64,000 nt of DNA from NCBI GenBank assembly GCA_002946415.1, contig NJPS01000044.1, forward strand, positions 124,001 to 188,000. Direction: 5' to 3'. The notes beneath the pieces are model-generated. The model was not told the DNA's origin. It saw only the letters and a list, made by a program, of their open reading frames with translations, and did no database searches. The DNA is from Rutstroemia sp. NJR-2017a BVV2. Taxonomy: Eukaryota > Ascomycota > Leotiomycetes > Helotiales > Rutstroemiaceae. Both the position numbers and the translations under genes were made by a program. Below, piece after piece: positions 1-12,490 of this stretch (position 1 is the first letter of the stretch; each line of letters begins with the position of its first letter).

Positions 1-2495
1 ACGAAGGCCAACATGAGGTACATGAGAGACCAGAAGTCAACGTTATGCCTGATAGTGTGTTTGGTTTCCGGGGTCAGAGGCACCGACAGTGAGATAATTT
101 CCTTGGCGAAGAAGACAGCTTGAGTTGGGTTACCACCACCACAAATGATTGCGAAGAATAATCCAATCATCATGTATTTCCATTCTGTCTTGTTGAAGGA
201 GGCAATGAGCTTAATCAAAGTCCATAGGGAATCCTGTTGTTGTTCCTGGGCCTTCTTTCCTTGAAGAGCGAGAGATGATTGGGACTTTTCTGTAGCGGTG
301 CGGTTCAGCTTATTGGCAATGTTCTTGTCGTCTGGATCTTCCATATATTCGATACCTCCACTCTTCTTGGACATTTCGCGTACAAGCTCATCATCCTTGG
401 CATCTAATTCAGCTTCTTCTTCAGCGGACATTTCCTTGGTTTCAGCAATCTTTTGAGCTTCAATCAATGAGTAGTAAGCCGCCTTCTTGGCGAGTAATTC
501 GTTGTGGGTTCCTTGTTCGACAATACGGCCTTTGGTCATGACAACAATATTGTCTGCATCCTTGATAGTAGACAATCGATGGGCAATAGAAATAGTGGTT
601 CGTCCTGCAGCGGCAACCTCAAGAGCGGCTTGAACAACACCCTCAGACTTGGTATCCAAAGCAGATGTGGCCTCGTCGAGCAGAAGAATCTTTGGATCGC
701 TAACCATGGCTCTTGCAATTGCGATACGTTGTTTTTGACCACCAGAAAGAAGACTAGCACGCTCTCCAACGTTCGTCTCGTAGCCCTCAGGTAAAGCAGT
801 AATGAAGTCATGCGCGTTAGCCATTTTTGCAGCTTCGATAACCAATTCCCTTTGACGATCCTCCTTCTCATCCTCGAATTTAGTTCCAATGAGTCCATGG
901 CGAATGTTTTCGAATATTGAGGTACCAAATAGTGTAGGCTCCTGACTGACCAAAGAGATTTGTTGTCTTAACCAGCGAAGATTCAAGGTGCTAACATCGT
1001 GTCCGTCGAGGAAGACTTGACCTCCAACGGGGTCGTAGAATCTCTCCACCAATCCGACAATAGTACTTTTACCAGATCCAGAAGCACCAACAAGAGCAGT
1101 CATTTTGCCGGCTGGGATAACCAAGCTGACATCCTCCATAACTGTCACTTCTGGTCTTGAAGGGTAGATGTGCTTAATGTTCCTCAATTCGACAGTTCCT
1201 TCGACATGGTCGAGCTTGATGCCTGCAGTTGAAGTTGGGTCCAACGGAGAGACACGGTCGATAGTGTTGAAGATCTTTGCGGCGGCAGAGATGGCGGTTG
1301 TGAAAGCTTGGATGTTAGGCGCAACGTTTCCGAGAGCAAAGGCACCGATCATGATAGACATCAAAATCGTAAGGATACTGGACAGTCCAATCTCGCCCTT
1401 GACAAGGAATCTACTACCCACCCAGAATGCCAAACCGTAGTTCAAATAAATGACCAAGAACATGCCTCCAAGCATGGTAGCCAAGGCGAACTTAACCTTG
1501 GAGCCATACTTTTCTGCTTCAGCAAGATGCTTGTCGTATTGGCGAGCGAGCTTATCTTGAGTTCCGAATGCGGTCGCATTTCTGATAGAGGAGATGACCT
1601 CCTCTGCAATAGATCCTCCGATAGCGTATGAGCCGAGAGATTGTTTGCTGTATTTGATGATGAATCTTGATCCTCCTCCCATCATGAGAACGATAGCGGC
1701 AACCGTCGACGTAAGAATCAGAGTCAATTTCCATGACTTGACGAAACCAATGACGAAAGCTGTGATGAATGTAGCCAAGGCATTCAATGTCAAGCCTACC
1801 TTCTCCGAGATACCATCCTGAACCAGATTGGTATCTGCTGTGATTCTGGTGGTGATTTCTCCCGAACCTAGCTTGTCATAGAAACCAATGTTCATGCGCA
1901 AACAAGCAGCCAAGTATTGAGATCTAACCTTTCCACTGATGTGCTCTCCAGTGTAGATGAATCCAACGGTGGAGATGTAGATGGTGATGAACTCCGCGAT
2001 ACCGATGTAAATGAAGTACAGGACCATATGGGTGATTGTGTGGTTGAAGCTTGCTTTTGTCGTCGCTCCTTGGAAGTAATCGGAGAAGGTACCGGCCAAT
2101 TGACCAAAAATAACCGTCATCAAAGGTAAGGCAGCTCCAGCCGCAATACTGCAGATGGCGCTGATTACCATGATAATCAAGTCATTTCTGGTCGCAAAGC
2201 GATACAGGTTCCCGGCACCCGATTTTATCTCTGGCAGAGTAATTTGTCTCTTCAGGATCTCGGCTTCGTGAGGTGGAAGATGGGCGTAGATATCCTGATC
2301 CTTTTCCGCCACCTTCACCACACTCGAATCTAATTTCGACAAATCTTTGTTTTGCGACGACACTGGAATTGCGCCCCCTTCCGTCTTGTTCTTTTGTGTA
2401 GAGCCATGGTCGCTGATGGACGAAGCTTCGTTGCTGTTGCTGGATGCGCGACTCGATGACCCCGCGGTCTGGGGCTTTTCTGGATCGCCAGCCAT
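1..2495 (-). CDS. ABC multidrug exporter, full-size MDR/Pmd1-like type, 3' end outside window
   Basis: Plasma-membrane ATP-driven exporter of the fungal MDR/leptomycin-resistance (Pmd1) family. The frame is open from ATG at 2495 to the left edge, about 831 codons with no intron. The N-terminus (MAGDPEKPQ, then a Ser-rich stretch) is cytosolic. Transmembrane domain 1 starts near residue 100 (IIMVISAICSIAAGAALPL). The first nucleotide-binding domain has Walker A GSGKST near base 1070, signature LSGGQKQR near 735 and Walker B ILLLDEATSAL near 675. A charged linker (Glu/Asp/Lys-rich) covers about 500-250, and the second transmembrane domain has just begun at the edge, so half the protein is outside. 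Such pumps export azoles and plant compounds; the substrate here is unknown. No divergent partner is seen upstream. Confidence 0.93.
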   Translation of the reverse strand, partial: MAGDPEKPQTAGSSSRASSNSNEASSISDHGSTQKNKTEGGAIPVSSQNKDLSKLDSSVVKVAEKDQDIYAHLPPHEAEILKRQITLPEIKSGAGNLYRFATRNDLIIMVISAICSIAAGAALPLMTVIFGQLAGTFSDYFQGATTKASFNHTITHMVLYFIYIGIAEFITIYISTVGFIYTGEHISGKVRSQYLAACLRMNIGFYDKLGSGEITTRITADTNLVQDGISEKVGLTLNALATFITAFVIGFVKSWKLTLILTSTVAAIVLMMGGGSRFIIKYSKQSLGSYAIGGSIAEEVISSIRNATAFGTQDKLARQYDKHLAEAEKYGSKVKFALATMLGGMFLVIYLNYGLAFWVGSRFLVKGEIGLSSILTILMSIMIGAFALGNVAPNIQAFTTAISAAAKIFNTIDRVSPLDPTSTAGIKLDHVEGTVELRNIKHIYPSRPEVTVMEDVSLVIPAGKMTALVGASGSGKSTIVGLVERFYDPVGGQVFLDGHDVSTLNLRWLRQQISLVSQEPTLFGTSIFENIRHGLIGTKFEDEKEDRQRELVIEAAKMANAHDFITALPEGYETNVGERASLLSGGQKQRIAIARAMVSDPKILLLDEATSALDTKSEGVVQAALEVAAAGRTTISIAHRLSTIKDADNIVVMTKGRIVEQGTHNELLAKKAAYYSLIEAQKIAETKEMSAEEEAELDAKDDELVREMSKKSGGIEYMEDPDDKNIANKLNRTATEKSQSSLALQGKKAQEQQQDSLWTLIKLIASFNKTEWKYMMIGLFFAIICGGGNPTQAVFFAKEIISLSVPLTPETKHTIRHNVDFWSLMYLMLAF

Positions 2496-5400
2496 GATAG
2501 GCTGCCGCTGCAGGAGGCGACTGGGGTTCGGAAAGTGGGCAGCCTCTTCGCAGATAAATTTTGTGGGCGTGTTGCGAATGCGAATGCGAGAGCAGAGAAT
2601 TCGAGGACGAAGATTCGAAGGTCGAAATTTGCGTTCTCGTGATGATTATTTCCTTCCCTTTTGACTGTGATGAAGTGCTTCGTATAATTGATCGCGCCGA
2701 GGTAGCGATCAAGAGGTTCTTTCAGTGTATAGAGTAGAAGTTCTATTACAAGCAGAGATAATATACGTAATATCCAAGAGTATTAAAGAAACCCGACTTT
2801 GTAGAAGATAAAGATCGAAGTTATCGAAGAAGCAATAAGGAAAGAAGTCTCAACTCATTATTTACACATGGAAATGGCAGTCTATATAATAATATACTAG
2901 GGCACTTGCCAGTCGTTTTACCTCCGTTCGAACGTCCGTGGAGGACCGAAACTGACATGACCATTGTTTTCATATCGAGGTGGACGGATGTTTGAATTAC
3001 CGACGCCTTTTATTCTTACATTATACCATTTATTCGTACTCTACCTTCGTGCTCCACTCCACTATTGGCCGTACGAGTCGTCTATCCGTACTAGTCTGCT
3101 ATCTAAACTATCTAATCTGCTGCCCAGTGCGGATGGTCGCCGGACGGGTGACGAACGAGCTTACCAGGACGAAGGAATCGGCGAATCAGAGGTGCGCAGC
3201 TTGGCCGAGTGGGATGGTGTTCTCGCATTCGCTCGTTGACCCGGTCATTCGCCAATGGCAGCGCCACATACCCAATGCCAAGCACATGGTATGAAAGGAG
3301 AATGTTCTACTCCTCGCATCGGCTTCCCTTCATAGTAACGGCGGTGCAGGGTCATCCAAAAGTCATCCAAATTCCTATACGTCCCCTGTCATCCAGCGAA
3401 AGTTAGATTTGTGATATGTGGCAGCTCAACGTCCGGATCACGATTGATGATGCATACAAGCTTTTCGCAGATCATCCGGCGGCGTATTGCTGGATCTACG
3501 AAGTACAGACTACGTTGCTGACTGCCCTGCTATCTCATCCTTTTCCTGGAGATACATGATTACATTATTCCCATGACCGCTCGTAAATCCGCCAAAATGA
3601 ACGCCCCCTTATCATCTCCTGATCCCCACCGCCTCCATTCCCACAAGCAAATCTAATCGAAATCTACCCAAGCTTGGACTCCCCCTCTAACGCAGTCTAT
3701 CCCTAATAGGCATCGTGGTTGGTCCATTCGTATTTCGTCTGCTGCTAAAGTACGAAGTACAGTATGTTAACTACATACAGGGGCTCGGATAATATAAATC
3801 CAATTGACGGCCCCGATGAAATCTCGCCCCCGTATATTACGGTAGCGAGGCCCAACATGCACGCTTAATCTTCATTGCAGCATTTGACGAGCCACCAAAC
3901 CGGTATGACTCTTCGGGAGCAGATGCATGCAGCCTCCTCCTTTGACGAACCTGTCCATCATCGATCTTGAAGCCAATCGTATCCAGATTCGTTTGCGGGT
4001 AATTTACACTGCACAGTACCAGTACAACTCCACCTGTCGGGAGGATTGTTGTTCCGCAGTGGTCCAAACCAGTTCCCAATTCATCTCATCCATACTTCGT
4101 ACAGAATCCAACAGGCCTTAACCGCGACTACCAGCGACCCAATCAAAAGCACACTTCGGGAAACCACCCAGCGCTCGGGGCCGAAACACCCCGTAAGTTC
4201 GTAACTCGTCGTAGCGAGCTGCCATTCCAGAAGAATCTTATTTCGTCCCCCTGCTCGGATGGTGGACCTCACTCAGCTTAGTGAGGAATCGAGTCTCGGA
4301 GGGTCGGGTACGGAGACTGGACATGTCCGTGATTGAGCCTCTCGCATTTCGCATGGGGATCCGATTGGTGGACATCTTTCTACGAATGGAGAGGGCAATT
4401 TGTAACTTTTACCTCGCATATTCGCATCCGGTGGGGTTTAATAAGTGCAAAATTCGATTTTATCTCTGTTAATAAATGGATCTAGATGCCCCTCAAAAAA
4501 GCTACTGTAATATCTCTCGAAGCATTTCTAGTCCAGTTCAATGGATCTAAGTTAACTAGATACTCATATCATACCTCAATCTTTTCATGTTTGAGTAGTT
4601 GAGTAGTTGACAAATATCAGAGTAAGAATTTAGGTTTGCTACGAGTAAACCCCACCGGGTGACTCCTCTGCCGCTCGCAACTTTGAATCGCTGACGACAA
4701 TTAACTTTTTGAAGCAGCAGGGCACACACCAGTTTGCTCGTTGGATTTGATCGACATGAAAAGGTGTTTCAATATACGTAATTCTGAAGTCTCAGACTCT
4801 CTCCTCGGATGGATCTGACGTTCACCTGGCAGTCGCTCTGTCATGACACTTTCCCATGGCTGAGCAGGCAGCGTCAGACCTGTTCTATTTCCAGTCGTTG
4901 GCGCGGCTAATCTCAGAAACGAGACCAGCGAAAATTGTATGATTGGGGGGAGGAGAGAAGTCTTTCTGGCTATCTGTTGATAGACATGTCCAGATCTGAC
5001 CCAAAGTTGGGTTGAAGTATCACATGGTCCTTCCTAGAAGAGAGCGTTTGAGGGCAACGGTAAGGACTTGGAAATTATAGCAGAATTGGTTTGACAGAAA
5101 CATTGAACGCATGAGCAAGGCTATCCGAAAGAATTCCTGGATCATCTGATATCAAGGGAAGTGACACGACTTAATGAGCTGGAGACAACTAGTGAGGTAT
5201 CAAGATAGCAGCGACTCCAGTGAAGCGGAATCAACGAACTTCTACGGTTGTCGCGTTCGAACCCGCTTCAACATGGGCTGTTCTCGAAGAGAACGGACTG
5301 AAGTATTACCGACGAACCTGAGTCCTCCCGGTCATGTAGAGGATATTCTCGGTAACCACAATGCTTGGTGTTCCTTCAATTCTGGACCGTTTCTCTCATC

Positions 5401-6337
5401 TTGCAGCTTAATGGCTCGGCCAACCGCGGTAGTGATAAGGTACCTAGATAACTGCCGCCGCCTGGGGATTTATGGCTTCATTGAACGGAAACTGGGTGCG
5501 ATCAGAGTCAAGCCTACTTGGCTAGAGAGTAATTTTCCTTAGAGGAGGGAGAACACATTGCCGTATGTGAAGGAATATATATAAGGGCTAATGACGGGCG
5601 AGTCCACGATGAAGAAAGATGGAGGTACATGGCTGTTGTGGCGAAGATCACTTCCCACCTTGCCGCACTCATAAAAGGTGCGTAGGTGACGAGTAAGTGA
5701 TCAAAGCTGATTTCCATTAATAGGGGTATAAGGCCCTTCTATATAGTCCTCTAGCCTCCATCATCATCCAAACTTATTATTGCTGTGCCTCTGAGTCGGA
5801 CCGACAGCTATGGTACTAGAATATGTGGACGAGAATGGTGCGAGAACTACGATCGGGTCAATTGAGAGCGTAGGGTATTCCACCTCTACTGAGGGAGTTC
5901 CCATTAGGTATATGGCATTAGGTATATGGGAAAGAAAAACTTGGAGGAGACGCTGGGAGACGGTCCCTTTTGGGAGAGTATTCGTTATTGATACCGGCAT
6001 CAAATGATATAAATTCACTTTTTGAAACTCTCAAATAATCTATATAATACTTATTTACGGAATACCATTCAACCAACAATAATACATCACGAATATAAAG
6101 AAGAAGAAAGCATCTGTTCTATTAACTACTGGCAAGAATGTTTGTCATTAATCGAGGTAGTGTCGCCGGTGTCTCACCGCCTTGATCCATTCTGCCATCT
6201 TGTCCCGAGAATCTGAGAGCTTTAGATGAACATCTTCACCTCCACTAGCCCCTCCAGTCTGCGCACTCTGTTATCTTCGACGTCTGCGGAGCTAGTATCA
6301 ATACCCCTCTCTGGAAGAAACAATATCGATCGCCAAT
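2496..6337. other. Long intergenic region, no gene recognised
   Basis: This 3.8 kb separates the ABC transporter from Arp8 and holds the promoters and leaders of both divergent genes. Only short, unrelated open frames occur (below about 125 codons), none with recognisable protein character. Bases 2480-2650 carry the Ser-rich N-terminus and leader of the transporter. A short palindrome around TTCGAA lies near 2928. Several AT-rich stretches (4440-4620, 6010-6120) look like ordinary spacer. A GTTCGAACC string near 5255 was examined as a tRNA B box and rejected. Confidence 0.6.
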
Positions 6338-8679
6338 ATGTCTTCGAGGAAGAAGTCTGGAAAGCAATTGTTAAGAGAGGAAGGACTGGAGCGAACAGAC
6401 AATGGATTGAAGCAATCGAGTTGGCCAGAGGTTACCCCCATAAACCAGAAGAATTACTACACGTAGGTTCTCACAAAATCTATACGCTCCTTCTGCTTTC
6501 TTGTGTTCTTCACCCTGTAATGCCATGGTTCCTTCCCAGCTGGCCTGCTAACTTTATCATTCACAGAGAGTTCGGAAAGCGCGACGACCAGTTGCTTGCG
6601 TCCCGACTTCAAAATGAAGCAAATCAAGAGAAAATGATTCGCGACGCGAAAAACAAGGACCGAGCACTTGCGCGACAGGGCAATGCCGATGTGCCATTAC
6701 CCTTACAAGATGGCGAAGAAGAGGAAGAGGCTACTGATGAGTTGGCGGCATCTAAAGTCATTGTCATTCACCCGGGCAGTCAGAATCTACGAATTGGTCT
6801 TGCGAGCGATGCCCTTCCAAAGACTGTCCCGATGGCGATCGCCCAACGATATCCTATTACTGAGTCCAAAGAACATCCGCCTCGACCTAAGCGCCAAGAT
6901 CCTGAAGCCTCACCAGAGCAACAGTTCGGTGAAGAGTGGTCTAAGAAATATACCAAGATGAGCGCCGACCTAAAAGTTGATATGCGCGCAAATAGGCGCA
7001 AGGTATTACCGAACTCGAAGGAGTTGGTAGTAAATTACAATCGACGGATAGAACCAGAAAAGATCCCTGAACATAACGACCCTCTCCGCATCGAATGGAC
7101 GGATATATCTACCAACACTAAAAGCGAATACACTGGTCCTGAAGCGCAGCGCATTCCAGATGACTCCGACCCACCATACAAACTATTCTGGCCTATGCAG
7201 CATGGATGGTTCAATGAAAATGATTACGAAAGCCGTGAGGCCCTGTTCAATGACTTTGAAACGATCATCGAGCAAGCCATGCGACGAGATCTTGGATTGA
7301 CTAGCAGCGCTGAGTGGGAACAATATAGTTGCGTGGTTGTTGTGCCAGACCTTTACGACAAGAAGTACGTTGAGCAAATGTTCGACATGTGTATGAGGGG
7401 ATTCGAGTTTAAACAGGTTGTTTTTATCCAGGAAAGTTTGTCTGCTACTTTTGGTGCTGGTTATACCAGTGCATGTGTGGTTGACGTTGGAGCGCAAAAG
7501 ACATCCATATGTTGCGTTGAGGATGGAATGTGTGTTGAAGATTCGCGCATCAACCTCAAGTATGGTGGTTACGACGTTACAGAAACCTTCCTTAAGATGA
7601 TGCTATACGATCATTTCCCATATGCTGACATCAACCTCAAACGGCGCTACGACTTCTTGCTTGCAGAGGAACTCAAGATGAACTGCTGTACGTTAAATCA
7701 AGCAGACATCTCTGTTCAACTGTACAACTTCCATCTGCGCGCACCCAACCAACCGACGCACAAATACCAATACAAGACTTACGATGAGGTCATCCTAGCT
7801 CCAATGGGATTCTATGATCCAAGCATTTTCGATAACAGCGATAAACTCGTAGGTCGTCGCAAGCACTTGGATCGTTCTTACAACGCATATGATATCGATA
7901 CACCAGACGATCCCACATCGTCAGCTCAACTCACCCTACTTGCGCAAATCAAACCCTCTATCCTGACAAATGCAAATGGATTTAATCCCAACGGCTTCAT
8001 CACTAATGGCATGGCTGACACCTCATTCTCCACTCCACAGAAAGAGAAACCGAACCCTTTCAATTTCCTTGGACGTATGGATACAGACAATCATGCGAAT
8101 TCTAGCGTCACCTCAGCAGCTGTATCGCCTGCTCCCGAGGGCAGTGGTACACCAGCACCATCTATCCCGTTTACTTTCCAAGGCAATGGAGCAAATACCG
8201 GATCACCAGGCCCTTCAAACGGCATCAATGGCTCACATAATGGTGGCACACCTGTCCCTCCTGCTGGCATGCTCGTAGATGCTCATGCTCGAACGGCCAA
8301 GGACCTTGCCATTGAGCGCGACTCTGTTCTACCCGTTTCCCCCCTTGATTCAGCTGTCATAACGTCTATAACTGCAGCATCGAAAGGCGACGACAGGAAG
8401 GCTCGTGACTTCTATGGTGGTATCATGCTCATTGGCGGCGGAGCCAAGACTCCAGGTTTTGGTCCCTTCCTAGAAGAACGATTAAGGAAGAAAAGACCGG
8501 ACCTTCATGATAAGATTCTGGTTGGTACTAGTCCGAGGGAGATGGATGGTCAGGTTGTAGTGTGGAAGGGAGCAAGTGTTTTTGCAAGGATGAAGATGCA
8601 TGAAAGTTGGATAGGGAGGAAGGAATTTGAGATGCTGGGACCTAGGGTGTTGTATCAGAAGATGCTTTGGCATTACTGA
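6338..8679 (+). CDS. arp8: Actin-related protein Arp8, INO80 chromatin-remodelling subunit
   Basis: Arp8 sits with Arp4 and actin on the HSA helix of the INO80 ATPase, binds nucleosomes and supports remodelling and DNA repair. Coding exons are 6338-6462 and 6567-8679, joined in frame to give 745 residues. The intron has donor GTAGGT, branch GCTAAC at 6547 and acceptor CACAG. I chose ATG 6338 (MSSRKKSGKQLLREEG) because it gives the N-terminus known for the family and reaches the conserved KRDDQ; an upstream ATG at 6226 reads a different frame through the intron and is not supported. The actin fold opens with VIHPGSQNLRIGLASDALP and shows ADVGAQ-like VDVGAQKTSICCVEDG and a C-terminal GGIMLIGGGAKTPG. 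A low-complexity Asn/Ser/Pro insertion lies around bases 7960-8270. Single-copy housekeeping gene. Confidence 0.95.
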
Positions 8680-9388
8680 GTCCATGATCAGGATATTGTG
8701 AGTGCGTATGATATCAGGAGCTGTTGGGTTTCAATGGGCTGAATGAAAAGAATTGACGAGTTAGATGTGGCGTTCACAAGGAGGGAAATGGCGTTGGGGG
8801 AAAAGCGATTTCAAGAAAGATATCTTGGGGAGCAGGTATCATAAAGTTTGTCGATCAGTTGGTACGAATAATCTTTAGTGATGGTTTGCCATGCCGTGCA
8901 ATGGAGAAGGACGAAAGATTGAAAGTTCTCAAAGGAGATGCCGCCGTCATGTATTACGCGGCGATGAGCCACGTGGAAGAAAAGAGCAAGCAACTACCCT
9001 ATAAAATCTCAGCAATGGCGAGCACTCGCAAAACTCACTGGCGCTCTCTAATGATCTTCAGTGAGGCTACAAGACTAGCATACGCTATAATTATCTCGGG
9101 ATTAGCGTGGAAGCGAGGCGGAAGGCCCATAATTTCTTCTCCCTCTGTTCAGATCATCCGAAACACCAAATGTTCACATTAACAGAAACAATCCATGGAA
9201 ATTATCAATTGAGTCAATTCATCAAATTATTATATTATGTTTCTTCAAGAATTATTTTTAGAATCCCTTCCAATTCATACATTCCTGTTCCATTCCTGAA
9301 CCTCAAACCCGAATGCCAAATCGTATCTTAACCCAACTAGCACATTGCATTTCCCTGGTGCCATCAAGGTCCTTTCCCCGCAAGCTTC
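8680..9388. other. Intergenic region between convergent genes
   Basis: About 700 bases downstream of both Arp8 (+) and the CFEM gene (-). It should hold the two 3' untranslated regions. Short open frames only; AT-rich after 9170. Nothing else seen. Confidence 0.6.
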
Positions 9389-9963
9389 TTAGAAGACAGC
9401 TAGAGCTGCAGCTCCAAGAACAACAACACTACCGAGACCCACTCTCAATTGACTTCCACCACCAGTGTATGGGAGGAGTGATGACGTTGAGTTAATGCTA
9501 CCGGTTGGGGATGCCACTCCGGATGTGACTGTGGTGGGAGCAAGGGAGGCCGAAGAGGAAGCAACGCTTTGGGTTGCAGCGGCGCTTGACGATGCTACGA
9601 CGGATGTGGATGGAGCAACCGCGGAGCTACTGGCTACTGCAGAAGATGCAGGAAGAGCCGCACAAGCTTTAGCTGCAGCGTCGGGAATGCCTTAAACTGA
9701 CGTCAGTAATGGCTCGTGATCATTATCTCTCCGTGGTGTTACTTACCCACAGCGACATCCAACGGGCAATTCGCAATGACGCAACTTGTAGCTGCTGCTT
9801 GGATCTTTGCCGTGTTCTCAGACTTGCATTGGCAAGCGACATCCGTCACTGAGCAGGGAGTGGAAGAGGTTACAGCATCATTGATGCATGTTGTCGCACA
9901 GGCTGGAATTTGAGCGGCGGCCAAAGAAACGAGGGCCAAAAGTCCGAAAGCTGAATACTGCAT
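9389..9963 (-). CDS. CFEM-domain GPI-anchored cell-surface protein
   Basis: A small secreted protein of 172 residues. Exons are 9963-9747 and 9690-9389; the donor is GTAAGT and the acceptor is TTTAAG after a CTGAC branch site. ATG 9963 starts a clear signal peptide (MQYSAFGLLALVSLAAAQ). The CFEM domain follows at about residues 19-90 with the eight cysteines in the expected order: ACATTC, TPC, VACQC, TSC, ANC and, after the splice, KACAAL. A Ser/Ala/Thr-rich stalk and a hydrophobic C-terminus (VGLGSVVVLGAAALAVF) mark a GPI signal. CFEM proteins bind haem or act at the wall and in host interaction; the Asp typical of haem-binding CFEMs lies in the TDVACQC segment. An upstream in-frame start (10104) would hide the signal peptide and is not preferred. 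Confidence 0.9.
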
Positions 9964-10881
9964 ATTGATGAAGATTTGGTCAAAGGAATTGCCTTGAAAC
10001 GAATGATTGGCAAATGATTGTACCTTAAAGAATAATATATGATGGAAAGTAAGTGATTCAGCACTCGAGAGGCCTACTCTTATATAATGGGGAAGAGCTA
10101 ACAATAATCGACATCTAGGATTGTGATTTGCGGATGTTTAATTGATCCCAAAACCATGTGTGGGATGATCAGTCAAGTCACAGATATGATTCGTTTCTTG
10201 ATCTGTACCACTGTCCGTCGAACATACCAATAAGCAGTCCATCCAGGCATTACTCCAGTTCAAGAAATGTGCAGCATTGCGGAGAATATTTCCCCTTTCT
10301 TTTCATGGCGCAGTAAGCTGGAAACAGATAGAGTTTCTGGTTCTTGGGCGACGTGCAACAATCCCAATTGGGAACAAATTCAATGCAGGAACAATATCTC
10401 ACTATCCAATGGTGCGTCCTTGAAGGATTGCCACCCGATTCTCTTCTGGTGCACACGAGTAATTATCGTGCCACTTCGTATTGCCATGACTACAGGATTG
10501 AGTAGAATAGTTACACTAACATTGTCAATTGGTTGGGTAAATGTTCTGGCTGGAAAGTCTGGGGATTCTGGGGTAGGACAAGGGCTGGATTTCGCGCATT
10601 GGGGTAACGTTAATCTTTCCTACATTAGCCTGCAGCCATCACTAAACCGAGGCGTAAACATTTTGACATATGATGCTAACTTCAGGAGTCCGGCCCGCAA
10701 CCTATGCTTACTCTGCGATATACTAGACATTCTGCAGTCTGTTGGTTTTTGCCGTTTTCCAGCATCCAGCACGACGGCCCGACTGATTAGAGCGGTCTTG
10801 CTTGGAAGCCTTCAGCTTGGAGCATTGGAGTTCCTTGGAAACCCATCTTTTTAGCTTACAGTATCGAGTGATACGAACCAC
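9964..10881. other. Intergenic region, no gene supported
   Basis: Holds the promoter of the CFEM gene. A 195-codon open frame on the plus strand (10267-10854) has no recognisable domain, no signal and no coding-like composition; I treat it as chance. Confidence 0.5.
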
Positions 10882-12490
10882 TCATCCAAATAAATGTCTT
10901 GCGCTTCCAACCAACATATATTCGGCCCTGCTTTCGTTCTGTGCAAGAGTAGTCAATTGACAGGCCCCAGGGTCTTGGTAAATCAAGACGAGCAATTGTT
11001 CTCGTTTTCGATCTATCATTTCTTCTAGATACATGGAAGCAACGTCATTGTGTTTCTGCGAGAGAAGAGGAGAGGGGATTTTTTGCGAGATTAAGAGGCG
11101 TTCTACAACCTGTGATACCCTGGTGAGATTAATGTATTGCAAATCTGCCCTCGCAAGGAATGAAGAAGACATTAACGACAGCAATTTGATGTCAAGTCGC
11201 TCTTTCAGAGGAAGTAGGCATGGAGGGAAATGATTGTGCAGCAAGTGACCCGATTCATTTGGGTTTGTTTCACGAGATCTGCAGTATCGTGTTAGCTGAC
11301 ATCATAGGCTTGGAACAACAGAGGAGACCAGATGATGAAGTACCAGATCACACTGCTGACGCGGAAAGATACTTTCACATGTTTCCTCAACTTTGACAGC
11401 AACTGTCTGGGCCAGGAGGTGACCACCACGTCTCTGACACTCACACAGACATTCATCCAAAATAAGCATCGGACTTTGTTTCACTCACTTCACCAACCAG
11501 AATTCGGATTCGCATCGCTTTTGGTGATCGTCAATTCTTGCTATACTCCCAATCCCCAGGCGCATTGAGCATTTACTGTCTTCAGTGCTATCATCTCTGC
11601 CGTTCCAGCGGGCTTGTGTATTCCTTTACATTCGGATGAAACCGATCCAAGAAAAGCAAAAACAAACGCCCAAAGCTTTCAACGCCCGGCATTTAAATAT
11701 CGAAGAGCCAGATCAATCTAGTCGTCAAATTCGTGAGCAAATTTCATGAAATCATTCTGCGTCTTCTTGTTAGCAAAGTCACGTCGGAGGTTGGATTGAC
11801 GCACAAATATCCGTGGCTGAGCAAGTCACAGCTTGACTTCCACCAAGTATCACCTTGGAATTAAGCTGTCCCTCGAAACATTCGAATGCTCAAATACTTC
11901 CGCATACCCACGAGATGATCCACGGCCAGACCGAACTGGTGCTATGGAAGAAGCCTTCCAAGTAAGTAGACGGTTGATTGGGTTGCTCGCTCTTATTCCC
12001 TTGAACCACGTAGCACTCTTCTTTATCGGTTGACCAGTCCACGTCATGTTGTTTTCCGTACTCTTCTCGGTGCTGTAAATGCGCAGTTAACTTCGTGCTC
12101 TTAATTCATGAAATACTCTCAAACATATTCGTACCTTGATGTGTACGTTGTGATGGCATTCTGCCTGAAGAACCTCTTCTTCTGTGAGAGCTTCCTTTCC
12201 ATCACAGCTCTGCTACCAATGAAGAAGCCTTCATTCTGATGCATATTCGTATGAGAGTCCATACTGCAATGACTTCCCTCGCTCGCGTCGCTACTCCTCC
12301 CTTGTCGGGTCTCATCTTCGAGACGTCCAGAGTGAACCTGAAATGAAGGCCTATTCGGACCAGTGTTATTCTCCCTCACTTCGGACGGAGTATCATCGCA
12401 GAGTAATCTCGAGAAGTTCATTGTCACTACTGGATTCGTCTTTCCACAACCCCATAAGATGCCCGCGAATAGTGACGAATTTCTCAACAA
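10882..12490 (-). CDS. Possible spliced gene of unknown function (weak model)
   Basis: I do not recognise a family. Several minus-strand pieces look coding. The last exon, 11270-10882, follows a textbook acceptor (GCTAAC branch, CTGCAG) and runs 129 codons, helix-rich, ending ARHLFG. A plausible donor GTGAGT near 11490 would join it in frame to a Cys/His-containing piece (DDHQKRCESEFWL). Further upstream, 12072-11890 (HREEYGKQHDVDW...) joins in frame across a GTACGA...TTTACAG intron to a piece ending HHNVHIK at 12135. The start would be near ATG 12421 (MNFSRLLCDD) or 12490, but the internal joins between 12210 and 12300 and between 11890 and 11640 are unsolved. It may be a regulatory protein, a decayed gene or chance. 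Confidence 0.25.

Noticed and set aside
5170..5275. tRNA candidate around the GTTCGAACC string near 5255
   Set aside because: The T stem does not pair and no matching acceptor stem or A box was found.
6226..6337. Upstream ATG for Arp8
   Set aside because: It reads another frame through the intron; the spliced model from 6338 gives the family N-terminus.
10267..10854. 195-codon plus-strand frame
   Set aside because: No recognisable motif, leader or splice context; likely a chance open frame.
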